Positions 42,796-52,731 of a DNA stretch of 64,000 bases are shown in pieces (positions within the stretch are counted from its first letter, which is position 1; each line of letters opens with the position of its first letter). The position numbers were made by a program, and so were the translations under genes. The stretch lies in the NCBI GenBank assembly GCA_035946625.1, contig DASYZE010000090.1:1-64000 (forward strand). The letters run 5' to 3'. The notes below the pieces were generated by a model. The model was not told where the DNA came from. It searched no databases and saw nothing but the letters and a program-made list of their open reading frames with translations. The DNA is from DASYXZ01 sp035946625. GTDB taxonomy: Bacteria; Acidobacteriota; Terriglobia; UBA7540.

Positions 42796-44634
42796 ATGCG
42801 TAAAGTATTAGTTATTTTTCTGTTCCTGCCTGCGTTGCACGCGCAGACTATTTCGTCCGCCCAGGTTCAAGCGGCCGCCCAACGCTCGGTAGCGATGATC
42901 CAGCACGGGACGGAGGGCTTTTACAAAGCCATGACCTGCTTTTCCTGCCACGATCACGGGCTACCCATGCTTACCTATCAGATAGCGCGCCAGAAGGGCA
43001 TTGCGGTGGACGAAGACTCGGCGGCCCAGGTTGCGGCCAAGGGATTGACAACTTCGCCCGACTTCTCATCCATCGACCGCGCCGTGCAGGACCCCTCAAT
43101 TGTGGATCCGGCGGCGTCCGATGGCTGGGCGCTGGTCGCCGCGCACGCAGCCGGCATCAAGCCCAACCTTGTGACAGCGGTTTATGCGCGACGGATCGCG
43201 AACTGGCAGCGCGCCGACGGCCACTGGCCAACCGATGATGACCGCCCGCCCCAATCCTATAGCAAGATCACGGCAACCGCGGTGGCGTTGCGCGCCATGC
43301 AATTGTACATGCCCGCCCAGCTTCGCAGCGAGGCGGAGGAGCGCCAGTCCCGCGCCAAAAAGTGGTTGCTCGCCTCTAAACCGAAGAACGTGGAAGAGGA
43401 CACTTACCTTTTGTTCGGGCTCCACTACGCCGGAGCGAATTCGGAGGAGATCAAGATCGCGGCCCGCGAGCTACTTGGTCTCCAGAAGGCGGACGGGGGT
43501 TGGCCGGAGTTGCCCCACTTGCAGTCCGATGCATACTCGACGGGGGAAGCGCTGGTGGCATTGCATATTGCCGGAGGAATGGCCGTCACTGACCCGGCGT
43601 GGCAGCGCGGACTGCGCTACCTCCTCTCCACTCAGGACAAGCAAGGTGTATGGCACGTCCACACGCGGCAGGTTTCGCCCGCCAGCGTTAGCCCGCCCTA
43701 TATTGAAACCGGGATGCCGTATGCGCATGACCAATTTATCTCGACAGACGCCACTTGCTGGGCCGCCATGGCGGCGATGCTGACCTTGCCGGAGGCCTCC
43801 CACCCCGCTGTTCCCCATTTGCTCCCGGTACTCCAGCCCAAGCACCTACAACCGTGGATGGAGACGGCGCTATTTGGCACTGCCGAGGAGCTGAAGGCAA
43901 AGCTGGATGCCGGGCTTGATCCCAACGCGGCAACGCCGGATGGCACGTCCCTCCTCATGATGGCGGCGACGGATGCCGGCAAAGTAAAACTCCTGATTGA
44001 CCGCGGCGCGGACGTCAAAGCCAAAGCAAAAACAGGCTATACCGCATTGATGGTTGCCTCCACTTATTTAGGCACGTCCGAGTCCCTAAATATTTTGTTG
44101 GATCACGGCGCTCAAGTGAATCCCGACAAGGGTGTCCTGAATAACGCATCACCGCTCTTCCTGGCCTCCATGGCAGGCGATCCCGATAATATCGCTATGC
44201 TACTGGTCAAGGGTGGAAACCCAAACCTTCGCATGGATATCATCGGGATGTTTCCCACCAGCCCGTTGTTTCAGGCTATTGCTTTCGGCGATCCCCTCAT
44301 TATGAAGCAGTTGATGGCCGGCGGGGCGGATGTGCATGAAAAGGATTCGGACAGCATGACGGCGCTGCACTGGGCTGTGGTGGACCACCACCCGGCGGCC
44401 GTGAAGGCATTGTTGGATGCGGGAGCGGATGTGAATGCGGTGGATCGGTTTGGTTACACGCCCCTTCTCTACGCATCCACCATCGACTTTGGTGACTCGG
44501 AGACTGCGAGGATCCTTCTCCAAGCCGGGGCCGATCCAAATATCAAGGCCAAAAAAGGCGAGACGGCTTTAAGCCAGGCACGCAAGTTACCTTACGTCCG
44601 CAACGCGCTGGAAACTGCCGCTTCAAAACGGTAG
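42796..44634 (+). CDS. CxxCH-motif, cyclase-like repeat and ankyrin-repeat secreted protein
   Basis: 612 residues from ATG 42796 (GGGGGGA upstream). The signal peptide (1-16, ALHAQ) is followed by a single c-type haem motif C48-F-S-C51-H52, then helical repeats of squalene-cyclase/prenyltransferase type (about 130-330: ANWQRADGHWP, LGLQKADGGWPELP, QDKQGVWHVHTRQ). A C-terminal set of about six ankyrin repeats (about 365-600: PDGTSLLMMAATDAG, TGYTALMVAS, DSMTALHWAVVDHHP) follows. The repeats suggest a protein-binding scaffold, and the haem site suggests redox or sensing. No known enzyme activity is implied. Confidence 0.8.
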   Translation: MRKVLVIFLFLPALHAQTISSAQVQAAAQRSVAMIQHGTEGFYKAMTCFSCHDHGLPMLTYQIARQKGIAVDEDSAAQVAAKGLTTSPDFSSIDRAVQDPSIVDPAASDGWALVAAHAAGIKPNLVTAVYARRIANWQRADGHWPTDDDRPPQSYSKITATAVALRAMQLYMPAQLRSEAEERQSRAKKWLLASKPKNVEEDTYLLFGLHYAGANSEEIKIAARELLGLQKADGGWPELPHLQSDAYSTGEALVALHIAGGMAVTDPAWQRGLRYLLSTQDKQGVWHVHTRQVSPASVSPPYIETGMPYAHDQFISTDATCWAAMAAMLTLPEASHPAVPHLLPVLQPKHLQPWMETALFGTAEELKAKLDAGLDPNAATPDGTSLLMMAATDAGKVKLLIDRGADVKAKAKTGYTALMVASTYLGTSESLNILLDHGAQVNPDKGVLNNASPLFLASMAGDPDNIAMLLVKGGNPNLRMDIIGMFPTSPLFQAIAFGDPLIMKQLMAGGADVHEKDSDSMTALHWAVVDHHPAAVKALLDAGADVNAVDRFGYTPLLYASTIDFGDSETARILLQAGADPNIKAKKGETALSQARKLPYVRNALETAASKR

Positions 44635-44787
44635 GACAGTCAGGGGGGACCGCGCCGCTAGGACTTGCTTAACCTCTGTGTGGATTCTCAAACCGCGAAA
44701 CTGATTTTGACATTTATTGCTCCACCATCTCCACGCGGCGGTTTTTGGGGCGTTCATCCTCAGCGTGGTTCGAGGCTCCGGGTTCAT

Positions 44788-46668
44788 TTATGCGGTTGGG
44801 GTTGTGGCAGTTGCCGAAACGTTCTCAACCGCAGGTAAAGTCTCCGCGCCTTGATGAAGTAGTTTCACCACCGCAAGGTTGAGGCGGGTGCGCACTTCGG
44901 ATCGCTGGCTGGCGCGCGTCACGTAGCGAACGGTCACCGCCACGCCCTGATCGATGGGCTTCACGCTCACCGTAGTCTCTGCGGAATACGACCTCACCCC
45001 ATATCGGTGTTTGACCCTTTGCCATTCTTCTTCCGCTGATTGCGGGTTGCCTTCGGTTTCCTTCACCACAATATCGCGGATCTTTTCCGCCAGAGGATAC
45101 GGGTCACGTCCCTGGGGAATGAGCACTTGAATCTCATCCCAGAGCCACTGGCCGGAAGTGGAAAAATTGAAAAAGTATCCTTCCACCGCGAAGCTGTTGA
45201 GGAAGGCCACTTGGCGGCCGGTCGGCTGCCCGTGGTCGGTCCAGTTACCGGTTTCGAGCAGGACGGTGCGCAACATGCCGATCTCAACCACTTCGCCGCG
45301 GACGCCGTTGATTTCCACCCAGTCGCCCACGTGGATGCCGTTGCGTCCCATCAGCACGAACCAGCCCATGAACGAGACGATGAAGTCTTTGAGAGCCACG
45401 GTGAGGCCGGCGGTGGCCAGGCCCAGGATAGTGGACAATTCATTGGGCTTCCCGAAGATCACAAAAAGAATCGCCAGCACAGCGAGAGTCTGAAGGCCAA
45501 AACGGGCGGCCGCATGAAGGGTCACGCGGTGTTTCTGTTCCATGCGGAGGCGGGCGAAAAAATGTTCAATCAAGCGATTGGTGAGGAGCATGACGAGCAG
45601 CAGCAAAATAATCCATAAACCAGATTCAATGACAATGCGCAATACGGAGCGTCGGTCCGCCCTGGCCAGCACGACCCACTGGTTGTAAGTGGATCCCAGT
45701 TCTTGCAGACCCTGGATTTGTTGGTCCAGGATGGCCATGGTCTTGCGGTCTTGGGAAAGGCGACGAAGCGACGCCAGGGCTGCCGCCGCCGCTTTCCTTG
45801 AATCGGACTTGTCCTGCTCACTTGAAGTTTTGATTTTCGCATCAAGCTGGCTTTTTGCGCGCTCGGCGGCCTGCTTCTTTTGCGGCAGATCCTTTTCCAC
45901 TTGTTGTTCAAGGGCATCATGCTCGGTCGCCCGCGCGGCCGCGGCGTTGTAAGCATCCTCGCGAGCCTGGATTAATTGAGCCAGCTTATTCCGAATCAGA
46001 CTCCATTGGGACCACGTGGCCAGCAAGCTGCCCGGGGAGAAGATTGACGCGGGTGGGCTGGCGGAAATTGCCGCCGTCGAATTGCTGGCTTGGTCGGCGG
46101 CCTTGTGTTCGTCCACCAGTTGCTGAACTTTACTGTGCGGGTCGCCGCCAGCTCGGATCAAGTCCTCTTTGGCGTCTCCCAATGTTTCCTTGGATAGAGA
46201 GAGTTCGGCCTCACTCACATCAACTTGCTCTTGCAAGCTGTCTTGCCGATCCCCCCGGGCCTTTTGGGCGAGTGCGGTGAGGCGATCCACTTCCGCCTGG
46301 CCCGATCGGATTTCTACTTGCAGCGACTCAATGCGTTGTTGAAGGGCGCGAACCTCCGGCGTTTGTGGGGAGGCTTGATTGGCGGTGGCTTGGAGTGCGG
46401 CGGCAAATTCCAAGTCCAATTCGCGGTCAGCTTCCCGCACGGCATCCTGGGCCAATCGCCGCTCTTCCGGAGTGTTGGCCAGGGCGGATAATTGGCGGGC
46501 CGTCTCGAGTTGAGGCTTGTTGATCAACTCGTTTTCAGCCGCCGAGGTTGGTTGATTGGGCGCCGGCTTGGGAACGTTTGCGGCGCCGCGGATGAGGATC
46601 AAGCCAACCACCGCCGCCCCCCCTAGCGCTAACAAGACGATTAGCGCCAGCTTTTGCCTGGTACTCAT
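44788..46668 (-). CDS. MscS-family mechanosensitive channel with long periplasmic coiled coil
   Basis: 626 residues from ATG 46668 (GAGG upstream; a start seven codons earlier is possible). An N-terminal hydrophobic helix (about 6-25) is followed by a long Gln/Glu/Ala-rich coiled-coil region (about 40-330) and then membrane helices (about 350-430). The MscS core follows, with GLATAGLTVALKDFIVSF (pore-helix Gly/Ala pattern) and the beta domain GDWVEINGVRGEVVEIGMLR. It would release solutes upon osmotic downshift. The size resembles MscK/YbdG-type multi-domain channels. Confidence 0.9.
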   Translation of the reverse strand: MSTRQKLALIVLLALGGAAVVGLILIRGAANVPKPAPNQPTSAAENELINKPQLETARQLSALANTPEERRLAQDAVREADRELDLEFAAALQATANQASPQTPEVRALQQRIESLQVEIRSGQAEVDRLTALAQKARGDRQDSLQEQVDVSEAELSLSKETLGDAKEDLIRAGGDPHSKVQQLVDEHKAADQASNSTAAISASPPASIFSPGSLLATWSQWSLIRNKLAQLIQAREDAYNAAAARATEHDALEQQVEKDLPQKKQAAERAKSQLDAKIKTSSEQDKSDSRKAAAAALASLRRLSQDRKTMAILDQQIQGLQELGSTYNQWVVLARADRRSVLRIVIESGLWIILLLLVMLLTNRLIEHFFARLRMEQKHRVTLHAAARFGLQTLAVLAILFVIFGKPNELSTILGLATAGLTVALKDFIVSFMGWFVLMGRNGIHVGDWVEINGVRGEVVEIGMLRTVLLETGNWTDHGQPTGRQVAFLNSFAVEGYFFNFSTSGQWLWDEIQVLIPQGRDPYPLAEKIRDIVVKETEGNPQSAEEEWQRVKHRYGVRSYSAETTVSVKPIDQGVAVTVRYVTRASQRSEVRTRLNLAVVKLLHQGAETLPAVENVSATATTPTA

Positions 46669-47014
46669 AAACTCAGCCTCAGTTTCCATATTGGAGTCGC
46701 GACGGCGGGTATGTCAAGGGCTGGCGGGTTCAAGTGAGGTTTCAAGGAGGTAGGTCCTCACGCCAAGGCGCCAAGGTGCAAGCTATAAAGTGAAGATAAA
46801 ATACGTTTTCCCTTTGCGAGGCTTGGCGACTTCGCGTCTTTGCGGGAGATCTTCGCTTATTTAAATTCCACGGCACATCAAGCTGCCAAATCCAAATCGG
46901 GATTCTGGTGATTGACAAGTCGGCGGTCAGTTGGGACACTGGGGGTGTAAGCCTGCGTGTCTTCAGGAAATTTCTTAACCAGGATTGCTGAGGGAAAGCC
47001 AAACCCCTCTTAGG
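46669..47014. other. Intergenic region with inverted CGCCAAGG/CTTGGCG repeat
   Basis: Contains ACGCCAAGGCGCCAAGG near 46758 and an inverse CTTTGCGAGGCTTGGCG and GCGTCTTTGCGG near 46810-46845, a common dispersed repeat type that can fold back. No gene is visible. Confidence 0.5.
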
Positions 47015-49432
47015 ATGAATAAACCAATCAATAAAATTTCCCGTTTTCGTTTCATCTGGATATTCCTCGTTTTACCCTTCCTCGCCTTGCTTGCGTCACC
47101 ACACCCTCCGGCTGGTTTTACCCAGGTATCCCCCGCCCGGCAATTGGAGTCGATTGGGCCCGTCATCGAAGAGGCCATCGAAGCGGGGAAGTGTCCCGGC
47201 GCGGTGGTCCTGATCGGGCACGATGGAAAAGTGGTGTACCGGCGCGCCTTCGGCAACCGGTCGGTGGTCCCGCGGAAGAGCGCGATGACAGCGGATACCA
47301 TATTCGACATGGCGTCCTTGACCAAAGTAATTGCCACCACCCCGGCGGTGATGCAGCTGGTGGATGAAGGGAAGATTCGCCTGGAAGACCGGGTGTCCGA
47401 ATACTGGCCGGAGTTCAAGGCCAACGGCAAAGAGGACATGACCATTCGCGAGCTGATGACGCATTTCTCCGGCCTCCGAGGGGACTTGCCGCTCGATCCG
47501 GAATGGTCGGGTTACGATACCGCGCTCAAACTGATTGTGGCGGAGAAGCCCATCGCCCCCCCGGGAACGCGATTTATTTACAGTGACATTAATTTTGAAA
47601 CGCTGGGCGAGATCGTACACCGCCTGACGGGACAAACGCTCGATGCCTATAGTGACGAACACATTTTCAAGCCGCTGGGCATGAAGGACACGCGCTTTAA
47701 GCCCCTCCAGTTTCCCGGAATAGATCGCGAGCGGATTGCGCCCACGCAATACCAGCACGGGACAACGGGGAAAATGCTTTGGGGAGAAGTTCACGATCCG
47801 ACTTCCTACAACATGGGCGGAGTGGCGGGGCACGCCGGACTTTTCTCCACCGCCGACGATCTCTCCATTTATGCCCAAATGATTCTGAACGGCGGTACGC
47901 TAAACGGAGTGCGGATTCTGAGCGCGGCGGCGGTTAAAAAAATGACGTCGCCCGCCACACCTTATGGCAAGACGGCAGTGCGCGGCCTGGGCTGGGACAT
48001 TGACTCGCCCTTTTCCTCCAATCGCGGCGAACTTTTTCCCGTCGGTTCTTTTGGCCACTCGGGCTTTACCGGAACTTCCATCTGGATCGACCCCCTTTCC
48101 AAAACTTACGTTATTCTGTTGACTAATGCCGTACATCCCATAGGGAAGGGCAACGTGATCGCCTTGCGCTCGAAGGTGGCCACCATCGCGGCGGCGGCGT
48201 TTGGAGTGGTACCCACCAAGGCGGCCGCGGCGGACTGTCCGACCCTTACCTCTTACTGCGAAATGGCCAACAGCTATCGCGAGCGTGCGCCCCAAAACGG
48301 AAAAGTGGAAACGGGACTGGACGTGCTCGAGTCGGAAAATTACGCGGCGCTGCGCGGGCTGCGGGTTGGTTTGGTCACCAATCATTCCGGGGTGGACTCC
48401 GCCGGGCGGAGGAATATCGATCTGCTGGCAGGGGCGCCGGGCGTGAAGCTGACGGCGATTTTCAGCCCGGAGCACGGGTTGGCCGGAACCGCGGACGAAC
48501 GTGTGGCTTCAACGGTAGAGACCAAAACGAAGTTGCCCGTCTACAGCTTGTATGGCGAAACTTTGCGCCCCACCGAAAAAATGCTGGCGGGCCTGGACGC
48601 GCTGGTCTTCGACATTCAGGACGCGGGCGTGCGCTTTTACACCTACTCGACAACGCTCGGTTACGTGCTGGAAGCGGCGGGCCAAAAAAAAATTCCGGTT
48701 TTTGTCCTCGACCGGCCCAACCCGATCACTGGATTTTACGTGGAAGGGCCCATACTGGACGCTGATCTCCATTCCTTCGTCGGCTATTTTTCTATGCCCG
48801 TTCGCCACGGGATGACCTTCGGGGAACTGGCGGAAATGTTTAATCAGGAAAACAAACTGGGCGCCCCACTTCATGTGATTAAGATGCGAGGCTGGGAACG
48901 GACTGAGTGGCTCGACGAAACGGGCGTGCGGTGGATTAATCCCTCGCCCAATTTACGCAACCTGATTGAAACCACGCTCTACCCGGGAGTGGGCATGGTG
49001 GAGGGCGCCAACCTGAGCGTGGGGCGGGGTACGGATACACCCTTCGAGGTTTTGGGCGCGCCGTGGATCGATGGCGCGAAACTTGCAGAATACCTTAATA
49101 GCCGCCAAATTCAGGGCGTCCGGTTTCTCTCCGTCAATTTCACTCCGCATGAGAGTCGTTTTTCCGGCATAACATGCCACGGCATTCAATTTGTTTTGCT
49201 GGACCGCCAGGCGCTCGACTCGCCGGAACTGGGGGTGGAACTCGCGGCCGCGCTTTACAAACTGTTTCCCAACGATTTCCAACTGGACAAGACACTGGCT
49301 TTGGTTGGCACGCATGAAATCCTGGAAGGCATCAAGCAGGGCCGCGACCCCCGGCGAATGGCCTATGACTGGGAACAGCATGGGCTGGAAGCGTTCCGCG
49401 AAATGCGGAGAAAGTACTTGCTTTACCCTTAG
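47015..49432 (+). CDS. Fusion: serine beta-lactamase-fold hydrolase (AmiE-like) plus NamZ (DUF1343) exo-N-acetylmuramidase
   Basis: 805 residues. Signal-anchor (about 10-28). Domain 1 (about 40-400) is a serine beta-lactamase/PBP-type fold with S101-L-T-K104, Y189-S-D-I-N193 and H348-S-G, the three active-site motifs; its close type includes AmiE, a MurNAc-L-alanine amidase of Bacillus. Domain 2 (about 437-805) is DUF1343/NamZ: VGLVTNHSGVD, FSPEHGLAGT (E486/H487), DIQDAGVRFYTYSTTLGY, DRPNPITGFYVEGP and EGANLSVGRGT. NamZ releases MurNAc from the non-reducing end of peptidoglycan fragments. The fusion would strip peptide and MurNAc in one secreted protein. ATG 47015 is chosen as the M before the basic signal start; an earlier TTG is possible. 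Confidence 0.92.
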   Translation: MNKPINKISRFRFIWIFLVLPFLALLASPHPPAGFTQVSPARQLESIGPVIEEAIEAGKCPGAVVLIGHDGKVVYRRAFGNRSVVPRKSAMTADTIFDMASLTKVIATTPAVMQLVDEGKIRLEDRVSEYWPEFKANGKEDMTIRELMTHFSGLRGDLPLDPEWSGYDTALKLIVAEKPIAPPGTRFIYSDINFETLGEIVHRLTGQTLDAYSDEHIFKPLGMKDTRFKPLQFPGIDRERIAPTQYQHGTTGKMLWGEVHDPTSYNMGGVAGHAGLFSTADDLSIYAQMILNGGTLNGVRILSAAAVKKMTSPATPYGKTAVRGLGWDIDSPFSSNRGELFPVGSFGHSGFTGTSIWIDPLSKTYVILLTNAVHPIGKGNVIALRSKVATIAAAAFGVVPTKAAAADCPTLTSYCEMANSYRERAPQNGKVETGLDVLESENYAALRGLRVGLVTNHSGVDSAGRRNIDLLAGAPGVKLTAIFSPEHGLAGTADERVASTVETKTKLPVYSLYGETLRPTEKMLAGLDALVFDIQDAGVRFYTYSTTLGYVLEAAGQKKIPVFVLDRPNPITGFYVEGPILDADLHSFVGYFSMPVRHGMTFGELAEMFNQENKLGAPLHVIKMRGWERTEWLDETGVRWINPSPNLRNLIETTLYPGVGMVEGANLSVGRGTDTPFEVLGAPWIDGAKLAEYLNSRQIQGVRFLSVNFTPHESRFSGITCHGIQFVLLDRQALDSPELGVELAAALYKLFPNDFQLDKTLALVGTHEILEGIKQGRDPRRMAYDWEQHGLEAFREMRRKYLLYP

Positions 49433-49666
49433 GATAAAGTTCTATTATCACCATTACCAACCGCAGCGACCGGAAACGGGCCTATTTTCTTGTGGCGATT
49501 CGGACTGGAATTACCGCAATCGAACCGAGGTACGAATTCAGGGTTATACCTGTGAACCCGATGGAATCGCTTGTTGACATGGAACGGGAAGTGTATGATG
49601 AGACTTCCTGGAAAGCCAACTCACGTTGTCTGCACGGACCTTATACTTACAGCAGGAGGATTGGGG

Positions 49667-50218
49667 ATGCCCGGTAATTTTCCATGGCGCAGGGTCAGCG
49701 CGGAAATAGTCGTATTCCTGCTGGCCACCGCCGTCCTCCGGACGCTGGCCAGCGCGAAAGAAAAGCCTGCGCCCGTTGATCCCAACGACCCCACCGTTCG
49801 CCTTTTTCAATTGTTGGATGAGACGCGCGATGGGAAACTTTCCGACTTTTATGTGCTGGCCGACGTGTATAAAGACAAGACTTCAGCTAATCCGGAGGCG
49901 GAATTCCAGCACGTGCTCAGCGTCGACTATGACAAGAATCGGAGTTTTGGAAAACTCAATATTCACGTCCGGACTCTGGACAAGCTGGCGCCCGAACAGC
50001 TCAAAACGTACACGGCAAAGCAGATTTATGATTTTGGCGACGATGATTCGGAGAAATTTGTAAAATCCGAACCAGGGCCCTTGGGGCGCCAAGGCGACAT
50101 GTACCTGCGCGCGACCGCGGACCGTCCCCTCAATGACACGCCGATCACCGACGATGTCCGAAAGGCCTACGAGTTTTACATCACCCAGTACATAATTCCC
50201 GCACTGCAAAAAAAATAA
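49667..50218 (+). CDS. Secreted hypothetical protein
   Basis: 183 residues from ATG 49667, preceded by AGGAGG. N-terminal signal-like segment (RRVSAEIVVFLLATAVLRTL), then a soluble domain with charged helices (RLFQLLDETRDGKLSDFYVL, SFGKLNIHVRTLDKLAPEQL). No family is recognised. It may form a transcription unit with the NamZ fusion, whose stop is 235 bases upstream. Confidence 0.7.
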   Translation: MPGNFPWRRVSAEIVVFLLATAVLRTLASAKEKPAPVDPNDPTVRLFQLLDETRDGKLSDFYVLADVYKDKTSANPEAEFQHVLSVDYDKNRSFGKLNIHVRTLDKLAPEQLKTYTAKQIYDFGDDDSEKFVKSEPGPLGRQGDMYLRATADRPLNDTPITDDVRKAYEFYITQYIIPALQKK

Positions 50219-50277
50219 GTTTCCGCAAATTGAGCCTGCCTTCGCCCACCCCTCTCCTTTTTAACATCGTTTCAAGG

Positions 50278-52716
50278 CTACGGCTTTCTGGAGTCCATCA
50301 ATACGAGTCTTTGGTAAGTTGAGGGATTTCCCAAGCGGGCGGGAAAGATGTGGTCCGTCTTGGAGCGAAAGATTACGTGCGGGATTTCTCTGCGATCACT
50401 CGCGGCCGCCGGGTCGCGGGGAAGGGCCTTCTGCGCGCTCAGAGTAATTCCGATCTCGTAGTCCGCATGAAATTGTCCGCCGTCAAACCACGCCACCGGA
50501 ATGGCGATATCGCCGGAAAATCCCGTTCCCGTTTTCTTCCACCCCATTTTGATTTCCCGGCTATAGTCGCGCGGCACGGGACGGGGCGGAAGGTAATCAT
50601 CCGCCGAATAAACATCGGGTTTGACAGCGGCAAAGTCTCCGGGGCTGAAGGTGAGCGAGTACTCGTCCCCGTTTGGAGAGGTGTTGGTAAAATTTTTGCG
50701 AAACGCGGTTTCAAGCAGCAGAGAGACGGCGTCGCCCTTGCTGATGTCGCGCCCGGAGAAAGGCTGGTACAAGTCCGGGTCGGTGGCGTCCACTCCGATA
50801 TAAAAGAAGTGGTCGTCCCAGCTTAGGGCAAACCGGGCGGAGAACTGATCGGGCCCGCGCCAGAGCGTATGGCCGGCCATGATCTGCGATTTTTGGTCGA
50901 GGACGTAAAGCGGCCCCGCCCGCCACTTGGAAAAATCCCCATCGAGAATAATAGGATCACTCACGCGGGGGGCATAGAGTACGTCATAGTCGTCGCGCCA
51001 CACAATCTTCTGGTCGGGCAGCAGGCGGAAGGCAGGATCGTCCAGAACTTCCACCAGGCGTGATTTGATTTTGGGAGGCAGGGGCGACAGTTCACTCATC
51101 AGAATTTTGTAGCGGGGCTTTCGGCGGAGCTTTTGCTCCGTCGCCGCCAGCAGCTCATTGCGTTGCCTGATGGCAGGGATGTCTATGACTTTTCGTTCTT
51201 CGGTGAAGAGGGGCTTGAAAATATTATCGTCCCACCAGTAATCGCCGTAAGTGTTGAGGATGGGCGCGAAATCGCGCCCGGCATCCCTGCCGTATTGGTC
51301 AGCGACGGCACGGCGCTCGGCCGCATCCGGGTCGTAGGCACCGGAGTTCCAAAGGTACTCGGCAACGGTTTGCAGAGGGAGCATGGAAGCATGGGGCAGG
51401 ATCATGGGGTTTGAGACAAATCCGCTCACGGCAACCGGCAGATTGGGGTCGCGGCCACGCAGCGGCCCCAGGTTCACGCGCCAACGGATGCCATCGTTCA
51501 CGGGGAAATTATCCCAAATGTAGGGCTTGCGACGGAGCAATGCGCCCCACTCCTGCGCTTGGGCCACGGTGATGGTGGGTGAGACCACCTGGATGCCGGT
51601 CCAGATCAGCGGCACGTCTGCGTTCACCCCGGCGCCCACCTCCCGGATGTAATCGAGAGCGCCTTGATTGTTGGTGTAAGTAGTGGGTGTGACCACCAGC
51701 CGGTTTTCTTGTGATTGCGATTTCAGGTGTTGGTAGAGTTTGTTGATGAGGTAGACGTGAGCCTCTGCCAGCGATTTGAACCGGATTTTGTCCTGCGAAT
51801 TTTGGAGGTCCTGAGGCACGTCATCCAGAAAGAGGGCAAAGCATGACACACCCATTTTCTCCACAGCATCAAGTTTGGCGGTGAGATCGGCGAAGTCCGT
51901 ATCATTCGAATAAACCATGGAAAGCCCCGGGCTTATGGCAAAACAGAAATCCACAAAATTGGCGTGGGCAGTGCTCACCAGTTCTTTCAACTGCTTGATC
52001 CGTGCGGGTGGGTAGGGCTTGCGCCAGAGCGCGCGATGGTAAGGATCGTCCTTGGGTGCGTAGTAATAAACATTCATGGCGTGCTGGCCCTCGAACCTCA
52101 GCATGGCCAGGCGGTCCTTGGGGTTCCAGGGCTTGCCGTAAAATCCCTCCACGATGCCGCGCTCGGGGAAAGATGGAAAATCGGTTATCGAAATTTGAAG
52201 GCCGTGGTCCATCATTCGCTGCGAAAAAGATTGAGGAGGCGGGGCCAAGACCGCGGAAATTCTGGACGGCGGACCGTGAAGGATTTGCGGAAAGCGCAAG
52301 AGCGCGTTATGAAGGCCGTTGGCGCTTGCTGCGCTGACTTCGATATGCAGCGGGCCCGGAGCCTTATCATAGACGGCAACAATTTGGTAACCGTCCCCGG
52401 CCAGCTTGCGCGAGAGATTCTTTGCCGAATCCCCGGCAGAGTTCTTCAAAGTCTCCACGAATTGATCGAGGTTCTCCGCCCCACGGAGCTCGATGGTGAG
52501 ACTCCCGCGCGCGTTCCTGGCGGTCGCTTTGGGTGCAGCCGACAAAAACCGGAGAGTGGCGAGGTTTTGGCGAGCCAGATCAGTTAGCTGCCGCACCACT
52601 CTGGGGTCGAGCTTTTTCGCGGCCACTACGGACCAAACGCTTCGGGCCAATAGATTGGCCGGGGCCAGCGCACCCAGCCAAATCATAATGATGACTTTTA
52701 ATCGCAGGTTGGGCAT
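50278..52716 (-). CDS. GH84-type beta-N-acetylglucosaminidase with CBM9-like C-terminus
   Basis: 812 residues. Signal peptide (1-25), an N-terminal domain of hexosaminidase-associated fold (about 35-165), then the catalytic GH84 barrel: RGIVEGFYGKPWN (186-198) and FLDDVP with the catalytic Asp pair D298/D299, followed by VVTPTTYT and PYIWDNFPVNDG. The C-terminal region (about 620-800: DPIILDGDFSKW, DDHFFYIGVDATD, DAVSLLLET) is a CBM9/DOMON-type sugar-binding module. GH84 removes terminal GlcNAc by substrate-assisted catalysis. It is last in a four-gene minus-strand operon with the GH18 protein and two transporters. Confidence 0.9.
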   Translation of the reverse strand: MPNLRLKVIIMIWLGALAPANLLARSVWSVVAAKKLDPRVVRQLTDLARQNLATLRFLSAAPKATARNARGSLTIELRGAENLDQFVETLKNSAGDSAKNLSRKLAGDGYQIVAVYDKAPGPLHIEVSAASANGLHNALLRFPQILHGPPSRISAVLAPPPQSFSQRMMDHGLQISITDFPSFPERGIVEGFYGKPWNPKDRLAMLRFEGQHAMNVYYYAPKDDPYHRALWRKPYPPARIKQLKELVSTAHANFVDFCFAISPGLSMVYSNDTDFADLTAKLDAVEKMGVSCFALFLDDVPQDLQNSQDKIRFKSLAEAHVYLINKLYQHLKSQSQENRLVVTPTTYTNNQGALDYIREVGAGVNADVPLIWTGIQVVSPTITVAQAQEWGALLRRKPYIWDNFPVNDGIRWRVNLGPLRGRDPNLPVAVSGFVSNPMILPHASMLPLQTVAEYLWNSGAYDPDAAERRAVADQYGRDAGRDFAPILNTYGDYWWDDNIFKPLFTEERKVIDIPAIRQRNELLAATEQKLRRKPRYKILMSELSPLPPKIKSRLVEVLDDPAFRLLPDQKIVWRDDYDVLYAPRVSDPIILDGDFSKWRAGPLYVLDQKSQIMAGHTLWRGPDQFSARFALSWDDHFFYIGVDATDPDLYQPFSGRDISKGDAVSLLLETAFRKNFTNTSPNGDEYSLTFSPGDFAAVKPDVYSADDYLPPRPVPRDYSREIKMGWKKTGTGFSGDIAIPVAWFDGGQFHADYEIGITLSAQKALPRDPAAASDRREIPHVIFRSKTDHIFPARLGNPSTYQRLVLMDSRKP

Positions 52717-52731
52717 GCTGTTTTTCCAATC

